DNA of 64,000 nucleotides, taken from contig NC_007908.1 of NCBI RefSeq assembly GCF_000013605.1, forward strand, positions 4,464,001 through 4,528,000, written 5' to 3'. The translations under genes were made by a program, and so were the position numbers. Below the pieces are notes generated by a model. The model was given only the letters and a program-made list of their open reading frames with translations, ran no database searches and was not told where the DNA came from. The DNA is from Rhodoferax ferrireducens T118. Its GTDB lineage: Bacteria > Pseudomonadota > Gammaproteobacteria > Burkholderiales > Burkholderiaceae_C. This document shows, in pieces, positions 26,691 through 36,592 of the stretch (positions within the stretch are counted from its first letter, which is position 1; the number at the start of each line of letters is the position of its first letter).

Positions 26691-28034
26691 ATGCGGATCA
26701 ACCTGCTCTTCAGCTTGCGCGGCAAGCTCACTGCGATGCTGCTGCTTGCCAGCTTGACGGCGGCATTGGCGGTGGGCGGAACGGCTTATTGGCTGTTGAT
26801 GCAAGACTTCAACGCAACGGCACGCGAGACCGCCTTCACCAATTTCCAGACTGATATTCAGGCGTATATCGGCACGTATGGTTCATGGGAAAACGCGCGT
26901 CGCAATCAGGTTTTTCACGAGTTTGTGATGCAGCGTCGAGGACCCTCCGGCAGCCTCAACCCCCTGCCAGGTGCTGGCGGCAGGCCTGCCTTGCCGGGAG
27001 AAACAGACGCTGGTGAAACACGTCGACAAGGCGCACCCGCGGGCGCTGTCCATCATCGTGACCCGCCTTTTCATTTCATGCTGATTGATACGCAAGGTCA
27101 TGTGCTGCTTGGGGGCGATGGTCGTCAAGATACTGCGGTGGGCGAGGATCTTCGCCGTCACGCGCGCCCGATCAGTGTGAACGGCAAGGTCGACGTGCTG
27201 GCCGTTCCTGTCGGATCGCCGCAACTGAGCACACAGGACAAAGCTTACCTTGGCGCCATGCGCGAGGCGTTGCAGAATGGCTTGCTGGCGGCTTGCGCGC
27301 TGACCGTTGTCATGGGGCTTGTGTTCGGTTCGCGCTTCGGTGCGCGGGTGCGCGAATTGACGTCCGCCATTCAATCCATGCGGGCAGACGGCGAAATACT
27401 GCAACAAGTGCCGGTGCACAGCCGCGACGAGATGGGGCTGCTGGCATCGGCGTTCAATCGCATGAGCCGCGAGTTGTCCCAGGCGCATTCGGCGTTGCGC
27501 AGGACCAACGAGCAGGTGCAGTCGCAGGCTGCGCAGTTGAAAGAGCTTAGCGTGCGCGATCCGCTCACGCAGATGTTCAACCGGCGTTACTTCGACGAGC
27601 AGTCTGCGCTGCTGTATCAACAGGCGATGCGCCATGGCTGGTCGGTCAGTGTCATGGTGGGCGATCTGGACTATTTCAAATCGATCAACGATGACTTTTC
27701 TCACGCCATTGGCGACGAGGTGTTGCGCCGCGTGGCCCTGATCTTGCGCAAGAATACCCGCAGCACCGATATTGTTGCGCGTTACGGCGGCGAGGAGTTT
27801 GTGATCGCATTTCCCGAAAGCACGGTGCAACAAGCTGCCATTCGTTGCGAAGCATTGCGGGCCGCCATCGAGCAACATACATGGCAAGAGGTGCACCCGG
27901 AATTGCGCGTGACGATGAGCATGGGCTTGTGCGACGACACCAAGCGCGGTTCGATCGAAAAGATGCTGGCCGCTGCGGACGAGGGTCTGTACGAAGCCAA
28001 ACGCAGCGGCCGCAACCGGGTGGTTAGCTGTTGA
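26691..28034 (+). CDS. membrane-bound diguanylate cyclase (sensor-HAMP-GGDEF)
   Basis: A 447-residue protein: transmembrane helix ~10-32, a ~170-residue periplasmic region with an unusual Gly/Pro/Arg-rich insert (~85-130), a second helix ~195-215, HAMP (~217-268), short coiled coil, then GGDEF domain (~285-445). The catalytic loop is RYGGEEF near 363-369 and the RxxD inhibitory site (RSTD) lies five residues before it, so it should make c-di-GMP from two GTP with product inhibition. Start 26691 begins just before the first helix; no good ribosome binding site is visible. It stands alone. Confidence 0.92.
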   Translation: MRINLLFSLRGKLTAMLLLASLTAALAVGGTAYWLLMQDFNATARETAFTNFQTDIQAYIGTYGSWENARRNQVFHEFVMQRRGPSGSLNPLPGAGGRPALPGETDAGETRRQGAPAGAVHHRDPPFHFMLIDTQGHVLLGGDGRQDTAVGEDLRRHARPISVNGKVDVLAVPVGSPQLSTQDKAYLGAMREALQNGLLAACALTVVMGLVFGSRFGARVRELTSAIQSMRADGEILQQVPVHSRDEMGLLASAFNRMSRELSQAHSALRRTNEQVQSQAAQLKELSVRDPLTQMFNRRYFDEQSALLYQQAMRHGWSVSVMVGDLDYFKSINDDFSHAIGDEVLRRVALILRKNTRSTDIVARYGGEEFVIAFPESTVQQAAIRCEALRAAIEQHTWQEVHPELRVTMSMGLCDDTKRGSIEKMLAAADEGLYEAKRSGRNRVVSC

Positions 28035-28067
28035 ATTGCCGCGATGCAGCTTGAGTGGGCTGGTTGA

Positions 28068-29183
28068 TCAGGCTTGCAGCAACTCGAATGCGCCCAGCGG
28101 CTGGGCTTGGCCATTCAGCATCACGTCCAGCTTGTGGAGCCCCGGGTAGTGTCTGCGGGTGCTCATCTGCGCCAGCGACAGTTTTTTGGCCAGCGGCGCG
28201 GTCTGGCCGGGTGCCCGTTGCAGGGTTTTGAGCTTGAACACCTTGGCGCGGGTCTGGCCGTTGGCCTTGACGTAATGCACGCAAAAGTCCACCAACACGC
28301 TTTGTGCTGAGGTGTGGCAGTTGGTCACGTCAAACTCAATCTGCACGGTGCCACCGGTCACGGCAAGGCGGGGGCTGATCTGGACCTTGGTCACGCTCAC
28401 GCGGGGCGTCTGGCCAAACCCCAGCACCTGCAGCGCGCCGCTTTCGCCCCGTTTGACGGCGGACCTCAAGGCATGGCCAACGATCCATGCGCGCTGCGCA
28501 CTGGCACCCTGGAGCCAGGCCTGGGCCGTGTGGACCAGAACGTCCGGGTGGTCCTTGCCAATGTCGTTCAGGTTGTTGGCGACCGAACGCCGCACATACA
28601 ACTCGGGGTCATCCTTGAGCAGCTCCAGCAGCGCCAATACCGGCGCCGGGTCGGCCTGAAACCGGCGCAGACGCGGTGCCCAGGGCAGCCGGGGGCGCGT
28701 GCCTTCGGACACCAGCCGGCGAACGTGTGCACTGGGGTCGCATGCCCATGCCTGAAGCTGACGCAAGGTGGCTTCAGGGTGGTGTTCGATGAACGGGCGG
28801 ATGCTGAACTCGGCCGTGAAGCGTTGCGTCAAGGCATGTTGTGCCCGCATCGACAGCTCGAAGTGGGCCAGGCCGAACTCAGCCACAAACTGGGTGTGCG
28901 GCAGGTACAGAAACGAGGCCAGGCTCTGGCCGGGGTCGCGGCCATGGGCTTGATCCAGCGAGTCCAGCAGGATGGCAAGCGCGTGCGCATAGTCGTCTGG
29001 CAAATGGCGACGCAAGGCCTGGGCTATTTTTTTTCCCCGCGGCATCAGCGCCAGCGCGTCGTACCCGTCCAGCACGTCGCTCACAAAAGCCGTGCGGTTG
29101 AAAGACGGGTGCACCGCCGAGATCATGGCGGCAATCGCACGCGGCACATCGGCGCCAAACTGGTTTTTGAGGGCTTCAGCCAT
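28068..29183 (-). CDS. HEAT-repeat DNA alkylation repair protein (AlkC/AlkD type)
   Basis: A 371-residue protein. Residues ~1-245 are all-helical with HEAT-like repeats (EATLRQLQAWACDPSAHVRR, DDPELYVRRSVANNLND, the latter being the family block with the aromatic/acidic base-excision site nearby). Residues ~265-365 look like an immunoglobulin-like beta domain (VQISPRLAVTGGTVQIEFDV), an arrangement known for AlkC. It should excise 3-methyl- or 7-methylpurines, or 3-methylcytosine if AlkC-like, without base flipping. It is convergent with the diguanylate cyclase gene. It is the third alkylation-repair enzyme within 12 kb. Confidence 0.85.
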   Translation of the reverse strand: MAEALKNQFGADVPRAIAAMISAVHPSFNRTAFVSDVLDGYDALALMPRGKKIAQALRRHLPDDYAHALAILLDSLDQAHGRDPGQSLASFLYLPHTQFVAEFGLAHFELSMRAQHALTQRFTAEFSIRPFIEHHPEATLRQLQAWACDPSAHVRRLVSEGTRPRLPWAPRLRRFQADPAPVLALLELLKDDPELYVRRSVANNLNDIGKDHPDVLVHTAQAWLQGASAQRAWIVGHALRSAVKRGESGALQVLGFGQTPRVSVTKVQISPRLAVTGGTVQIEFDVTNCHTSAQSVLVDFCVHYVKANGQTRAKVFKLKTLQRAPGQTAPLAKKLSLAQMSTRRHYPGLHKLDVMLNGQAQPLGAFELLQA

Positions 29184-29378
29184 GGGTGGGTCATCTGGTG
29201 GTCATTGCTGGATTGTCCACCCATGACGCGGCCGGTGCTTCGTGGCATCAAGGTGATTTCGCTTAGACTCCTGCCAGAATTGGAAGATGCCGGGGCCAGG
29301 TAGGCCCCGCGTCTGCGCGCAAACCATTCTCGTGCCAAAAAACAGGTTGCATACAGCAGGAATTGCCCTACCCGTCTC

Positions 29379-30959
29379 ATGACCCGCTACCCAGAAACAC
29401 CCCCGAAAACCCGCTGGCTGGTGCGCATGCACCATCGTATGCGTGCCGGGTCGTTGGCCTTGATGTTCGTGGCAAGCGGAATGCATATATTTGCAAAGAA
29501 CTACGGCGTTGCTGCCTGGGCACTTCTGGCGCTGCTTTTTTTGCTCTATCCCCATGTTCAATATTGGCGCGCGGCCAGAGCCGCCGATAGCGTGAAAACG
29601 GAGTTGGACAACCTGCTGATTGACTCTTTTTTACTGGGCCTGTTCATGGCGGCACTGGAATTCCCCCTTTGGCTAAGCTTTGCAGCCATCATGGCCACCT
29701 TGACCAATAACGCGGCCAACAAGGGCTGGCCCAGTGTGCCGAAAAACGTGCTGGCCATGCTGGCCGGCGCACTGATATGGGTCACGGTGCGCGGATTCAA
29801 GTTCTCGCCCGATACCGGCTGGCCGCTCACGATTTTTTGCATGGTGGGCATCTGCGGCTATGTGCTCGTGATCGGCAATGTCGGATTCCAAAGAAACCTC
29901 CAGCTGCGCCGGGTTCGGGAGGAGTTGCGAACGCGTGAACAAGAACTGTTGAAAGCCAACCAGAGCCTGGTCGTCAATCTCCAGGAAATTGAAGCCCTGC
30001 AGCAACAGCTGCGTGAGCAGGCCAGCCGGGATTCGCTGACCGCGCTGTACAACCGTCGCTACCTCGACACCACGCTGGACAGAGAACTGGCGAGCTGCAA
30101 GCGCGAAGGCAAGCCCCTGTCCCTGATCATGATTGATGTCGATGACTTCAAGAAATACAACGATCTTCACGGCCATCAGGCCGGCGATCAGTGTTTGATC
30201 GCCGTTGCGAAAACCTTGCAGGCGAGCGCCAAGCGGGCCAGCGATCTGGCAGCGCGATATGGCGGTGAAGAATTCTTGCTGGTCTTGCCGGGCATGGACG
30301 CGACGGCCGCACAAGGGCTGGCCGAGGAGCTGCGCCGGTCCGTCGAAGCGTTGAAGATTCCCCACGAGCAGTCGCGCGGCGGCAGCGTCACCATCAGCAT
30401 CGGCCTGGCGGTCATGACGAATGACAGCCACAAGGATGTCGCGGGTTTATTGCGCGCCGCGGACGAAGCCCTCTACCACGCCAAGCATGGCGGGCGTAAT
30501 CAGGTTCGCCTTGCTACGCAAACGCGCCGTGCGGCGCGCGTGGCGGAAAGTGTCGCGGTGAATCTGGTTCAACTGGTCTGGCATCCGGCCTACGAATCGG
30601 GTCAAGCCGAACTTGACGCCCAGCATCGAGCCTTGTTTGGGCACGTCAACAACATCCTTGCCGCCTTGCTGCTGGAGCGACCGGTCGACGAGGTTGCAGC
30701 ACTCATTGACACGCTGATTGGCGATGTTGCCAAACATTTTGAGGACGAGGAAAAAATCATTTTGGCCGCCGGTTTTCCCGGCGCAGCGGCGCATGCCGCC
30801 ATGCACCGTGAACTCATCGCCCACGCCGGCTATCTGGTCAGCCGCTTTAAAACCAGGGACCTTGACAGGGGGGAGCCGTTTCAATTCCTTGCACATGACC
30901 TGGTCGCTCGGCACATACTGGGGGAGGATCGTGAGTTTTTCCCCCATTTGAGCGCCTAA
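29379..30959 (+). CDS. MASE2-GGDEF-hemerythrin diguanylate cyclase
   Basis: A 526-residue fusion. The N-terminus (~20-185) is a MASE2-like integral membrane sensor with about five helices, followed by a coiled coil (~190-220), GGDEF (~220-385; RYGGEEF near 296, RxxD site RASD before it) and a C-terminal bacteriohemerythrin domain (~395-520). The hemerythrin di-iron ligands are visible as HPAYESGQAELDAQH, HFEDEE, HAAMHREL and HILGEDREFF. It probably tunes c-di-GMP synthesis to oxygen or iron redox state. Known hemerythrin-DGCs have the heme-free sensor N-terminal; here it is C-terminal. The downstream DUF1439 gene starts 28 bp later. Confidence 0.92.
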   Translation: MTRYPETPPKTRWLVRMHHRMRAGSLALMFVASGMHIFAKNYGVAAWALLALLFLLYPHVQYWRAARAADSVKTELDNLLIDSFLLGLFMAALEFPLWLSFAAIMATLTNNAANKGWPSVPKNVLAMLAGALIWVTVRGFKFSPDTGWPLTIFCMVGICGYVLVIGNVGFQRNLQLRRVREELRTREQELLKANQSLVVNLQEIEALQQQLREQASRDSLTALYNRRYLDTTLDRELASCKREGKPLSLIMIDVDDFKKYNDLHGHQAGDQCLIAVAKTLQASAKRASDLAARYGGEEFLLVLPGMDATAAQGLAEELRRSVEALKIPHEQSRGGSVTISIGLAVMTNDSHKDVAGLLRAADEALYHAKHGGRNQVRLATQTRRAARVAESVAVNLVQLVWHPAYESGQAELDAQHRALFGHVNNILAALLLERPVDEVAALIDTLIGDVAKHFEDEEKIILAAGFPGAAAHAAMHRELIAHAGYLVSRFKTRDLDRGEPFQFLAHDLVARHILGEDREFFPHLSA

Positions 30960-30987
30960 TGCTGACGACGTGCAACGGAGAACATGA

Positions 30988-31554
30988 ATGCAACGCAGAT
31001 TCTTTTTGACCGCAGTGCCTTGCCTGGCGCTCAGCGATGCTGCCTGGGCGGCACTGCCGGACGACCAGGCCCCGCCCCACTACACCGTGTCTGCCGCGCA
31101 ACTGCAGCAGGCGGTGGCACTTCGTTTTCCGCTGCGTTATCCGGTGGCGGGCCTGCTGAATCTGGACTTGCAGGCGCCGCGCCTGCGCCTGCTGCCCGAG
31201 CAGAACCGCGTGAACGCCGAGATGGCGCTCGAGGCCGCCGGCCCGGCGCTTGGGCGCCGCCACACGGGCACGTTCGATGTGGACTTTGCGCTGCGCTACG
31301 AGGCCAGCGACCGCACCCTTCGCGCCTGCCAATTGCGCTTCAAGCACTTGCACGTCGTCGGCCTGCAGCCAGCGGCATCGGAGTTGCTTAACAGCTACGG
31401 ATCGACCTTGGCCGCGCAGTCCTTGCGCGAGGTGGTGCTGCACCGATTGCGCCCGCAGGATCTGGCCCTGGCCGATGTCATGGGGATGCAGCCGGGCAGC
31501 ATCACGGTGACGGACAAGGGCCTGGTGATTGACTTTGTGACCAAGCCGCTGTGA
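30988..31554 (+). CDS. DUF1439 (YceB-like) periplasmic protein
   Basis: A 188-residue protein with a twin-arginine-like start (MQRRFFLTAVPCLAL) and an Ala-rich cleavage region around residue 20, followed by a single DUF1439 domain: YTVSAAQLQQAVALRFPLRY, LNLDLQAPRLRLLPEQNRV and the C-terminal GSITVTDKGLVIDFV. YceB-type proteins are periplasmic or lipid-anchored with a lipid-binding-like beta fold; no function is known. CAACGGAGAAC precedes the ATG. It may be co-transcribed with the hemerythrin-DGC. Confidence 0.85.
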   Translation: MQRRFFLTAVPCLALSDAAWAALPDDQAPPHYTVSAAQLQQAVALRFPLRYPVAGLLNLDLQAPRLRLLPEQNRVNAEMALEAAGPALGRRHTGTFDVDFALRYEASDRTLRACQLRFKHLHVVGLQPAASELLNSYGSTLAAQSLREVVLHRLRPQDLALADVMGMQPGSITVTDKGLVIDFVTKPL

Positions 31555-31560
31555 CAGCAA

Positions 31561-31585
31561 GCCGGCCAAGTGAGGCAGGCCGGCC
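31561..31585. terminator. possible bidirectional terminator
   Basis: GCCGGCC (31561-31567) and GGCCGGC (31578-31584) can pair across a 10-base loop between two convergent genes. No T tract is present on either strand. Confidence 0.35.
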
Positions 31586-31594
31586 GGAGCTGCG

Positions 31595-31801
31595 TCATGT
31601 TGGTGCGGGTCCGGGCAAGGCGTTCTCGATGTTGTCCAGCGCCTGGCGTATGGCCGCAACGATCAGCCGGTCCGCCAGGGCCTGATCAATGTCGGGCACG
31701 TCCCACTCGAAGATCGAGCGGTATTTTTCGACCATTTTCTTCACGTCCGCGTTCAGTCGTTCGCGCTGCGCGTTCAGCTCCAGTTGTTCAATTTTTGCCA
31801 T
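31595..31801 (-). CDS. small conserved-looking protein, unknown function
   Basis: A 68-residue acidic, mostly helical protein (NAQRERLNADVKKMVEKYRS, then DIDQALADRLIVAAIRQAL). GAGAGGCGAC precedes the ATG at good spacing, and codon use is that of a real gene (GC-rich third positions). No domain is recognised. It is convergent with the DUF1439 gene and divergent from gnd. Confidence 0.55.
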   Translation of the reverse strand: MAKIEQLELNAQRERLNADVKKMVEKYRSIFEWDVPDIDQALADRLIVAAIRQALDNIENALPGPAPT

Positions 31802-32082
31802 GTCGCCTCTCTTTCAGGGGTACAGGTTTGCGGCTTAAAGCGGCGTGAATCGACGTATCGCGGAAAAGCCTTGCCGCCGTTGATTCGCGCTGCAGTGTCT
31901 GCACCTTAGTGCGGTCACCCAGAAAGTGTCTGTTCGCTACCGCACCAAAAATGCCTGATCGTGGCGTCAGTGCGGCCCACGTGCACCGGCGCACAGACAC
32001 ACATCCCGCTGCGCGACCACAATCACTTCGGGTACTTCGCCAGTGGAGTAGTCTTGGCCATTTGAACAACAGGAGCCTCACA

Positions 32083-33111
32083 ATGAAAATCGGCATGATC
32101 GGACTTGGGCGCATGGGTGCCAGCATGACCACGCGACTGATGCGCGGGGGCCACGACTGTGTCGTCCACGACCAGCACCCGCAGGTGGTTGAACGCCTGG
32201 CTGCACTCGGGGCGATTGGCACGGCCTCGCTACAGCAGCTGGTCACAACCTTGCCGCAACCGCGTACGCTGTGGTTGATGGTGCCAGCGGCGGGCGTCGA
32301 CGCGCTGCTGGCCGAGTTGGTGCCGCTGCTCGACGCCGGCGACATCGTCATCGACGGCGGCAACTCCTACTACCCTGACGACATCCGCCGCGCGGCCGCG
32401 TTGCAGGCCTTGGGCATCCACCATGTCGACGTAGGCACCAGCGGCGGCGTGGCCGGACTGGAGCGCGGTTTCTGCCTGATGATCGGCGGTGATGACGACG
32501 CGGTGCAACGGCTAAGCCCCGTGTTCAAGACGCTGGCGCCGGGCGCGGGCAACGCCACACCGACGCCGGGGCGCAAGCCAGGCAGCGGCAGCGCCGACCA
32601 GGGCTGGCTGCACTGCGGCCCGCACGGCGCCGGCCACTTTGTCAAGATGGTGCACAACGGCATCGAGTACGGTGTCATGGCCGCGTATGCCGAGGGCTTG
32701 AACATTTTGCGCCACGCCAACATGGGCAAGCACGCCGCCGAGGTGGATGCGGAAACCACACCGCTGCGCGCGCCCGCGCTGTACCAGTACGAGATGGACT
32801 TGCCCGAGATTGCCGAGGTCTGGCGGCGTGGCAGCGTGATCGGCTCCTGGCTGCTCGACCTCACCGCCGCCGCGCTGGCCGCCGATCCGGGCCTGGACGG
32901 CTTCGAGGGTCGCGTCTCCGACTCTGGCGAAGGCCGCTGGACGATCCAGGCGGCCATTGACGAGGCGGTGCCGGCACCTGTGTTGAGTGCGGCGCTGTAC
33001 GCGCGTTTTGGCTCGCGCGGCCAGGCCGATTTTGCCGACCGCGTGCAGTCGGCGATGCGTCACGAGTTCGGCGGCCATGTCGAAAAGCCGGCCCACAAGG
33101 CCCCTCGGTAG
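32083..33111 (+). CDS. gnd: 6-phosphogluconate dehydrogenase (short, GndA/YqeC type)
   Basis: A 342-residue NAD(P)-dependent dehydrogenase: [12 protein letters not shown]ossmann start, [10 protein letters not shown] and [16 protein letters not shown] (active-site region), and [19 protein letters not shown] with the catalytic lysine. It decarboxylates 6-phosphogluconate to ribulose-5-phosphate. It is of the short bacterial type (~300-340 aa) rather than the 470-aa E. coli Gnd. A linker insert of about 15 residues ([15 protein letters not shown]) lies before the GPHGAGH block. AGGAGCC precedes ATG. zwf follows 7 bp later. Confidence 0.93.
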   Translation: MKIGMIGLGRMGASMTTRLMRGGHDCVVHDQHPQVVERLAALGAIGTASLQQLVTTLPQPRTLWLMVPAAGVDALLAELVPLLDAGDIVIDGGNSYYPDDIRRAAALQALGIHHVDVGTSGGVAGLERGFCLMIGGDDDAVQRLSPVFKTLAPGAGNATPTPGRKPGSGSADQGWLHCGPHGAGHFVKMVHNGIEYGVMAAYAEGLNILRHANMGKHAAEVDAETTPLRAPALYQYEMDLPEIAEVWRRGSVIGSWLLDLTAAALAADPGLDGFEGRVSDSGEGRWTIQAAIDEAVPAPVLSAALYARFGSRGQADFADRVQSAMRHEFGGHVEKPAHKAPR

Positions 33112-33118
33112 GCGCGAC

Positions 33119-34537
33119 ATGGGTCTGGAGATGCCCGACAGTGCGCAGCGCGCGCCAGCGCCCTCCGACGCGCTGGTGCTCTTTGGCGTGACTGGCGACC
33201 TGGCGTTCAAAAAAATCTTCCCGGCGCTCTATGCGATGTGCCGTGAGGGGACGCTGAGCGTGCCGGTGATTGGCGTGGCCTCGTCGGCCTGGACCGTCGA
33301 GCAGTTGCGCGAGCGTGCGAGGCAGAGCGTGGAGGCCAACGGCGCCGTGGACGACCCGGGCGCGCTCGAGCGCTTGCTGTCGTTGCTGCAGTATGTGAGC
33401 GGCGACTACAAGGAGCCTGGCACCTTCGACGCGCTCAAAAAGACCTTGGGCCAGGCGCGGCGCCCGACGCATTACCTGGCCATTCCACCCGCGCTGTTTT
33501 CAAACGTCATCCGGGGACTCGGCAGCGCCGGTCTGGGCGCGCAGGCCCGCGTGGTTGTAGAGAAGCCGTTCGGGCGCGACCTGGCCTCGGCACGCGAGCT
33601 CAACCGCGTCGCGTTTGAGGTATTTGCCGAAGACGCGATCTTTCGCATCGATCACTTCCTGGCCAAGGAAGCGATCATGAACATCCTGTATTTCCGCTTC
33701 GCCAACTCTTTTCTTGAGCCGATCTGGAACCGCAACCACGTCGCGAGTGTGCAAATCACGCTGGCCGAGAAGTTCGGCGTGCTGGGCCGCGGCGCGTTTT
33801 ACGAGAGCGCCGGCTGCCTGCGCGACGTGGTGCAGAACCATTTGTTCCAGATCGTCGCCCTGCTCGCGATGGAGCCGCCGGCGTACCAGGGCTTCGATGC
33901 GGTGCACAGCGCCAAGGCGAACGTTTTTCAGGCCATGCGCCCGCTGCAACCGACCGACCTGATGCGGGGCCAGTACGTCGGCTACCGCGACGAGCCCCAC
34001 GTCGCACCGGACTCTGACGTCGAGACCTACTGCGCGCTGCGGCTGCACATTGATTCCTGGCGCTGGGCCGGGGTGCCGTGGTACCTGCGCTCGGGCAAAT
34101 GCCTGGCCGACACCGCCAGCGAGGTGCGGGTGCAACTCAAGCCGCCACCGCAACGACTGTTCGCGGATGCCGCAGCGGCCGGTGACCATGCCAACTACCT
34201 GCGCTTCCATTTGTCGCCGTGTTCGTCGATCGCGCTGGCCGCGCGCGTCAAGCGCGCTGGCAAGGACTTTGTCGGCGAACAACGCGAGCTGCTGTTAACC
34301 GAGGAGGAACGCGTCGAAGAAACGCCGTATCAGCGCCTGCTCAGCGACGCGATGGCGGGTGCAGACGCGCTGTTTACCCGGGAAGACGCGGTGGAGGCGG
34401 CGTGGGCGGTGGTCGATCCGGTGCTGGAAGACCATCAGGCGGCGCACCCCTATCCACCCGGCAGCTGGGGCCCGCAGGCGGGCGATGCATTGATCGCCGC
34501 CGACGGCGGCTGGCACAACCCGGAACCGGCCTGCTAG
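33119..34537 (+). CDS. zwf: glucose-6-phosphate dehydrogenase
   Basis: A 472-residue enzyme oxidising glucose-6-phosphate to 6-phosphogluconolactone with NADP. Visible signatures are the coenzyme-binding [16 protein letters not shown] (usual GASGDLAKKK), [14 protein letters not shown] and the active-site [14 protein letters not shown]. The stop of gnd is 7 bp upstream. ATG 33119 has no strong ribosome binding site, which suggests translational coupling; an internal ATG at 33131 is possible. Together with gnd it forms the oxidative pentose phosphate branch, without an adjacent pgl. Confidence 0.95.
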   Translation: MGLEMPDSAQRAPAPSDALVLFGVTGDLAFKKIFPALYAMCREGTLSVPVIGVASSAWTVEQLRERARQSVEANGAVDDPGALERLLSLLQYVSGDYKEPGTFDALKKTLGQARRPTHYLAIPPALFSNVIRGLGSAGLGAQARVVVEKPFGRDLASARELNRVAFEVFAEDAIFRIDHFLAKEAIMNILYFRFANSFLEPIWNRNHVASVQITLAEKFGVLGRGAFYESAGCLRDVVQNHLFQIVALLAMEPPAYQGFDAVHSAKANVFQAMRPLQPTDLMRGQYVGYRDEPHVAPDSDVETYCALRLHIDSWRWAGVPWYLRSGKCLADTASEVRVQLKPPPQRLFADAAAAGDHANYLRFHLSPCSSIALAARVKRAGKDFVGEQRELLLTEEERVEETPYQRLLSDAMAGADALFTREDAVEAAWAVVDPVLEDHQAAHPYPPGSWGPQAGDALIAADGGWHNPEPAC

Positions 34538-34605
34538 CCCGGCGCAGCCGTTTCGCGCCGTTCATCCAGGGATTCAGTCAGCACCCACAACAGGCAACAA
34601 GCGAC

Positions 34606-36441
34606 ATGCCCTTACCCATCCAGGACTATGCACTGATCGGCGACTGCCACACCGCCGCGCTGGTCGGCCGCGACGGCTCGATCGACTGGCTGTGCCTGCC
34701 GCGCTTTGACGCCGGTGCCTGCTTTGCGGCCCTGCTGGGCAGCCCCGACCACGGACGCTGGTTGCTCGCGCCGGCCGCTGAAGTGCGCGCGGTGCGCCGG
34801 CGCTACCGCGACGGCACACTGATCCTGGAAACCGAATTCGACACTGACGACGGCGCGGTCCGCGTCATCGACTGCATGCCGCTGTCGAAGGAGCGTTGTG
34901 ACCTCGTGCGCATCGTCGAAGGCCTGCGCGGGCGCGTTCACATGCGCATGGAACTGGTCATCCGCTTCGACTACGGCGCGATCGTGCCGTGGGTGCGCAG
35001 GACCGACGGCACGCTGCTCGCCACCGCCGGGCCGGACACGCTGGAGCTGCACACCACGGTGCCGACCCATGGCGAGCAGATGAAGACCGTGGCCGAGTTT
35101 GAGGTGGGCGCCGGCGAGCGTATGGCCTTCGTGCTCAGCTACCGGCCGTCGCACGAGGCCCAGCAGCCCCCGATTGATCCCGAACAGGCGCTGCAACAAA
35201 CACAAGACGATTGGCTGACCTGGTCGCAGCGTTGCACTTACCAGGGTCGCTGGCGCGCTGCCGTGCTGCGCTCGTTGATCACGCTCAAGGCGCTGACTTA
35301 CCAGTCCACCGGGGGCATCGTTGCGGCGCCCACCAGCTCACTGCCCGAACAGCGCGCTGGCGTGCGCAACTGGGACTACCGCTACTGCTGGCTGCGCGAC
35401 GCCACCTTCACGCTCAATGCACTGCTGCTCACCGGCTACACCGAAGAGGCGCTCGCCTGGCGCGAATGGCTGCTGCGCGCCGTGGCCGGCAGCCCCGCCG
35501 ACCTGCAGATTCTTTACAGCGTGACCGGCGTGCGCCGGCTTGACGAAATCGAACTCGACTGGCTGCCAGGCTACGGCCATGCCGCGCCGGTGCGCGTTGG
35601 CAACGCGGCGGCCAAGCAGTTCCAGCTCGACGTTTACGGCGAAGTGATGGACACGCTGCACCTGGTCCGCGCCGCCGGCTTGCCACCCGAGCCACATGTC
35701 TGGGAGATCCAGCGGGCGCTGCTCGACTTTCTGGACACGCACTGGCAGGGACCTGACGAGGGCATCTGGGAAATGCGCGGGCCGCAGCGCCAGTTCACGC
35801 ATTCGAAGGTGATGGCCTGGCTCGCCTTCGACCGTGCTGTCAAGGCGGTCGAGCGCTTTGGCCTGGACGGACCGGTCAATACATGGCGGGTCACGCGCGA
35901 CACCATTCACGCCCAGGTCTGCGAGCTCGGCTTCGATGCGCGGCGCAACAGCTTCGTGCAGTACTACGGCGCGGCCGATCTCGATGCCAGTCTGCTGATG
36001 ATCCCGCTGGTTGGCTTCCTGCCGCCCGACGATGCGCGTGTGCGCGGCACGGTCGAGGCGATCCAGCGCGAACTCATGGTTGACGGTCTGGTGATGCGCT
36101 ACGCCACGGCGAGCGGGGTCGACCGGTTACCACCCGGCGAGGGCGCCTTCCTGCCGTGCACGTTCTGGCTCGCCGACAGCCTGGCGCTGATCGACCGACG
36201 CGACGAAGCTGAGGCCCTGTTTGAGCGGCTGCTTGCGCTGTGCAACGACGTCGGCCTGCTGTCAGAGGAGTTCGATCCGCGCAGCGGCGACATGCTTGGC
36301 AATTTTCCGCTGGCGCTGACCCACGTGGCATTGGTCAACACGGCGTGGCTGCTGTCGCTGCCCCAACGGCAGATCGAAAAATCATGCGAACAAGGGGAAC
36401 GCCCCGCGGCTGCGGTGCCCCCACCAGTTCAATCACCATGA
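34606..36441 (+). CDS. glycoside hydrolase family 15 protein (glucoamylase/trehalase-like)
   Basis: A 611-residue protein: N-terminal beta-sandwich (~1-220; IQDYALIGDCHTAALVGRDG block, GSIDWLCLPRFD) and C-terminal (alpha/alpha)6 barrel with GVRNWDYRYCWLRDATFTL, EIELDWLPGYGHAAPVRVGN and EGIWEMRGPQRQFTHSKVM, the last carrying the predicted catalytic acid. The family includes glucoamylases and bacterial trehalases; the two cannot be separated by eye. No signal peptide is present, so it is cytoplasmic. It lies 68 bp after zwf in the same direction, consistent with feeding glucose from storage sugar into the pentose phosphate route. Confidence 0.9.
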   Translation: MPLPIQDYALIGDCHTAALVGRDGSIDWLCLPRFDAGACFAALLGSPDHGRWLLAPAAEVRAVRRRYRDGTLILETEFDTDDGAVRVIDCMPLSKERCDLVRIVEGLRGRVHMRMELVIRFDYGAIVPWVRRTDGTLLATAGPDTLELHTTVPTHGEQMKTVAEFEVGAGERMAFVLSYRPSHEAQQPPIDPEQALQQTQDDWLTWSQRCTYQGRWRAAVLRSLITLKALTYQSTGGIVAAPTSSLPEQRAGVRNWDYRYCWLRDATFTLNALLLTGYTEEALAWREWLLRAVAGSPADLQILYSVTGVRRLDEIELDWLPGYGHAAPVRVGNAAAKQFQLDVYGEVMDTLHLVRAAGLPPEPHVWEIQRALLDFLDTHWQGPDEGIWEMRGPQRQFTHSKVMAWLAFDRAVKAVERFGLDGPVNTWRVTRDTIHAQVCELGFDARRNSFVQYYGAADLDASLLMIPLVGFLPPDDARVRGTVEAIQRELMVDGLVMRYATASGVDRLPPGEGAFLPCTFWLADSLALIDRRDEAEALFERLLALCNDVGLLSEEFDPRSGDMLGNFPLALTHVALVNTAWLLSLPQRQIEKSCEQGERPAAAVPPPVQSP

Positions 36442-36525
36442 ATCATCTTGTCAACCAGAGACGACGGCATCGCAAAAATGAAACGGCAACCAGGCGAGCT
36501 GGACGCCCACATGAGCAGGCTCGAA

Positions 36526-36588
36526 TATACTATCTAAATAGTAGCTATCTGCGCAATGAACACGGGGGCTAGAGGCCTAAAACATCAT
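36526..36588 (+). repeat. dispersed ~60-bp repeat, copy 5
   Basis: Reads ATCTAAATAGTAGCTATCTG, then AACACGGGGGCTAGAGGCC. It ends just before the ATG of the O-antigen ligase-like gene at 36593 and so forms its whole leader, which lacks a clear ribosome binding site. Confidence 0.9.
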
Positions 36589-36592
36589 AAAA

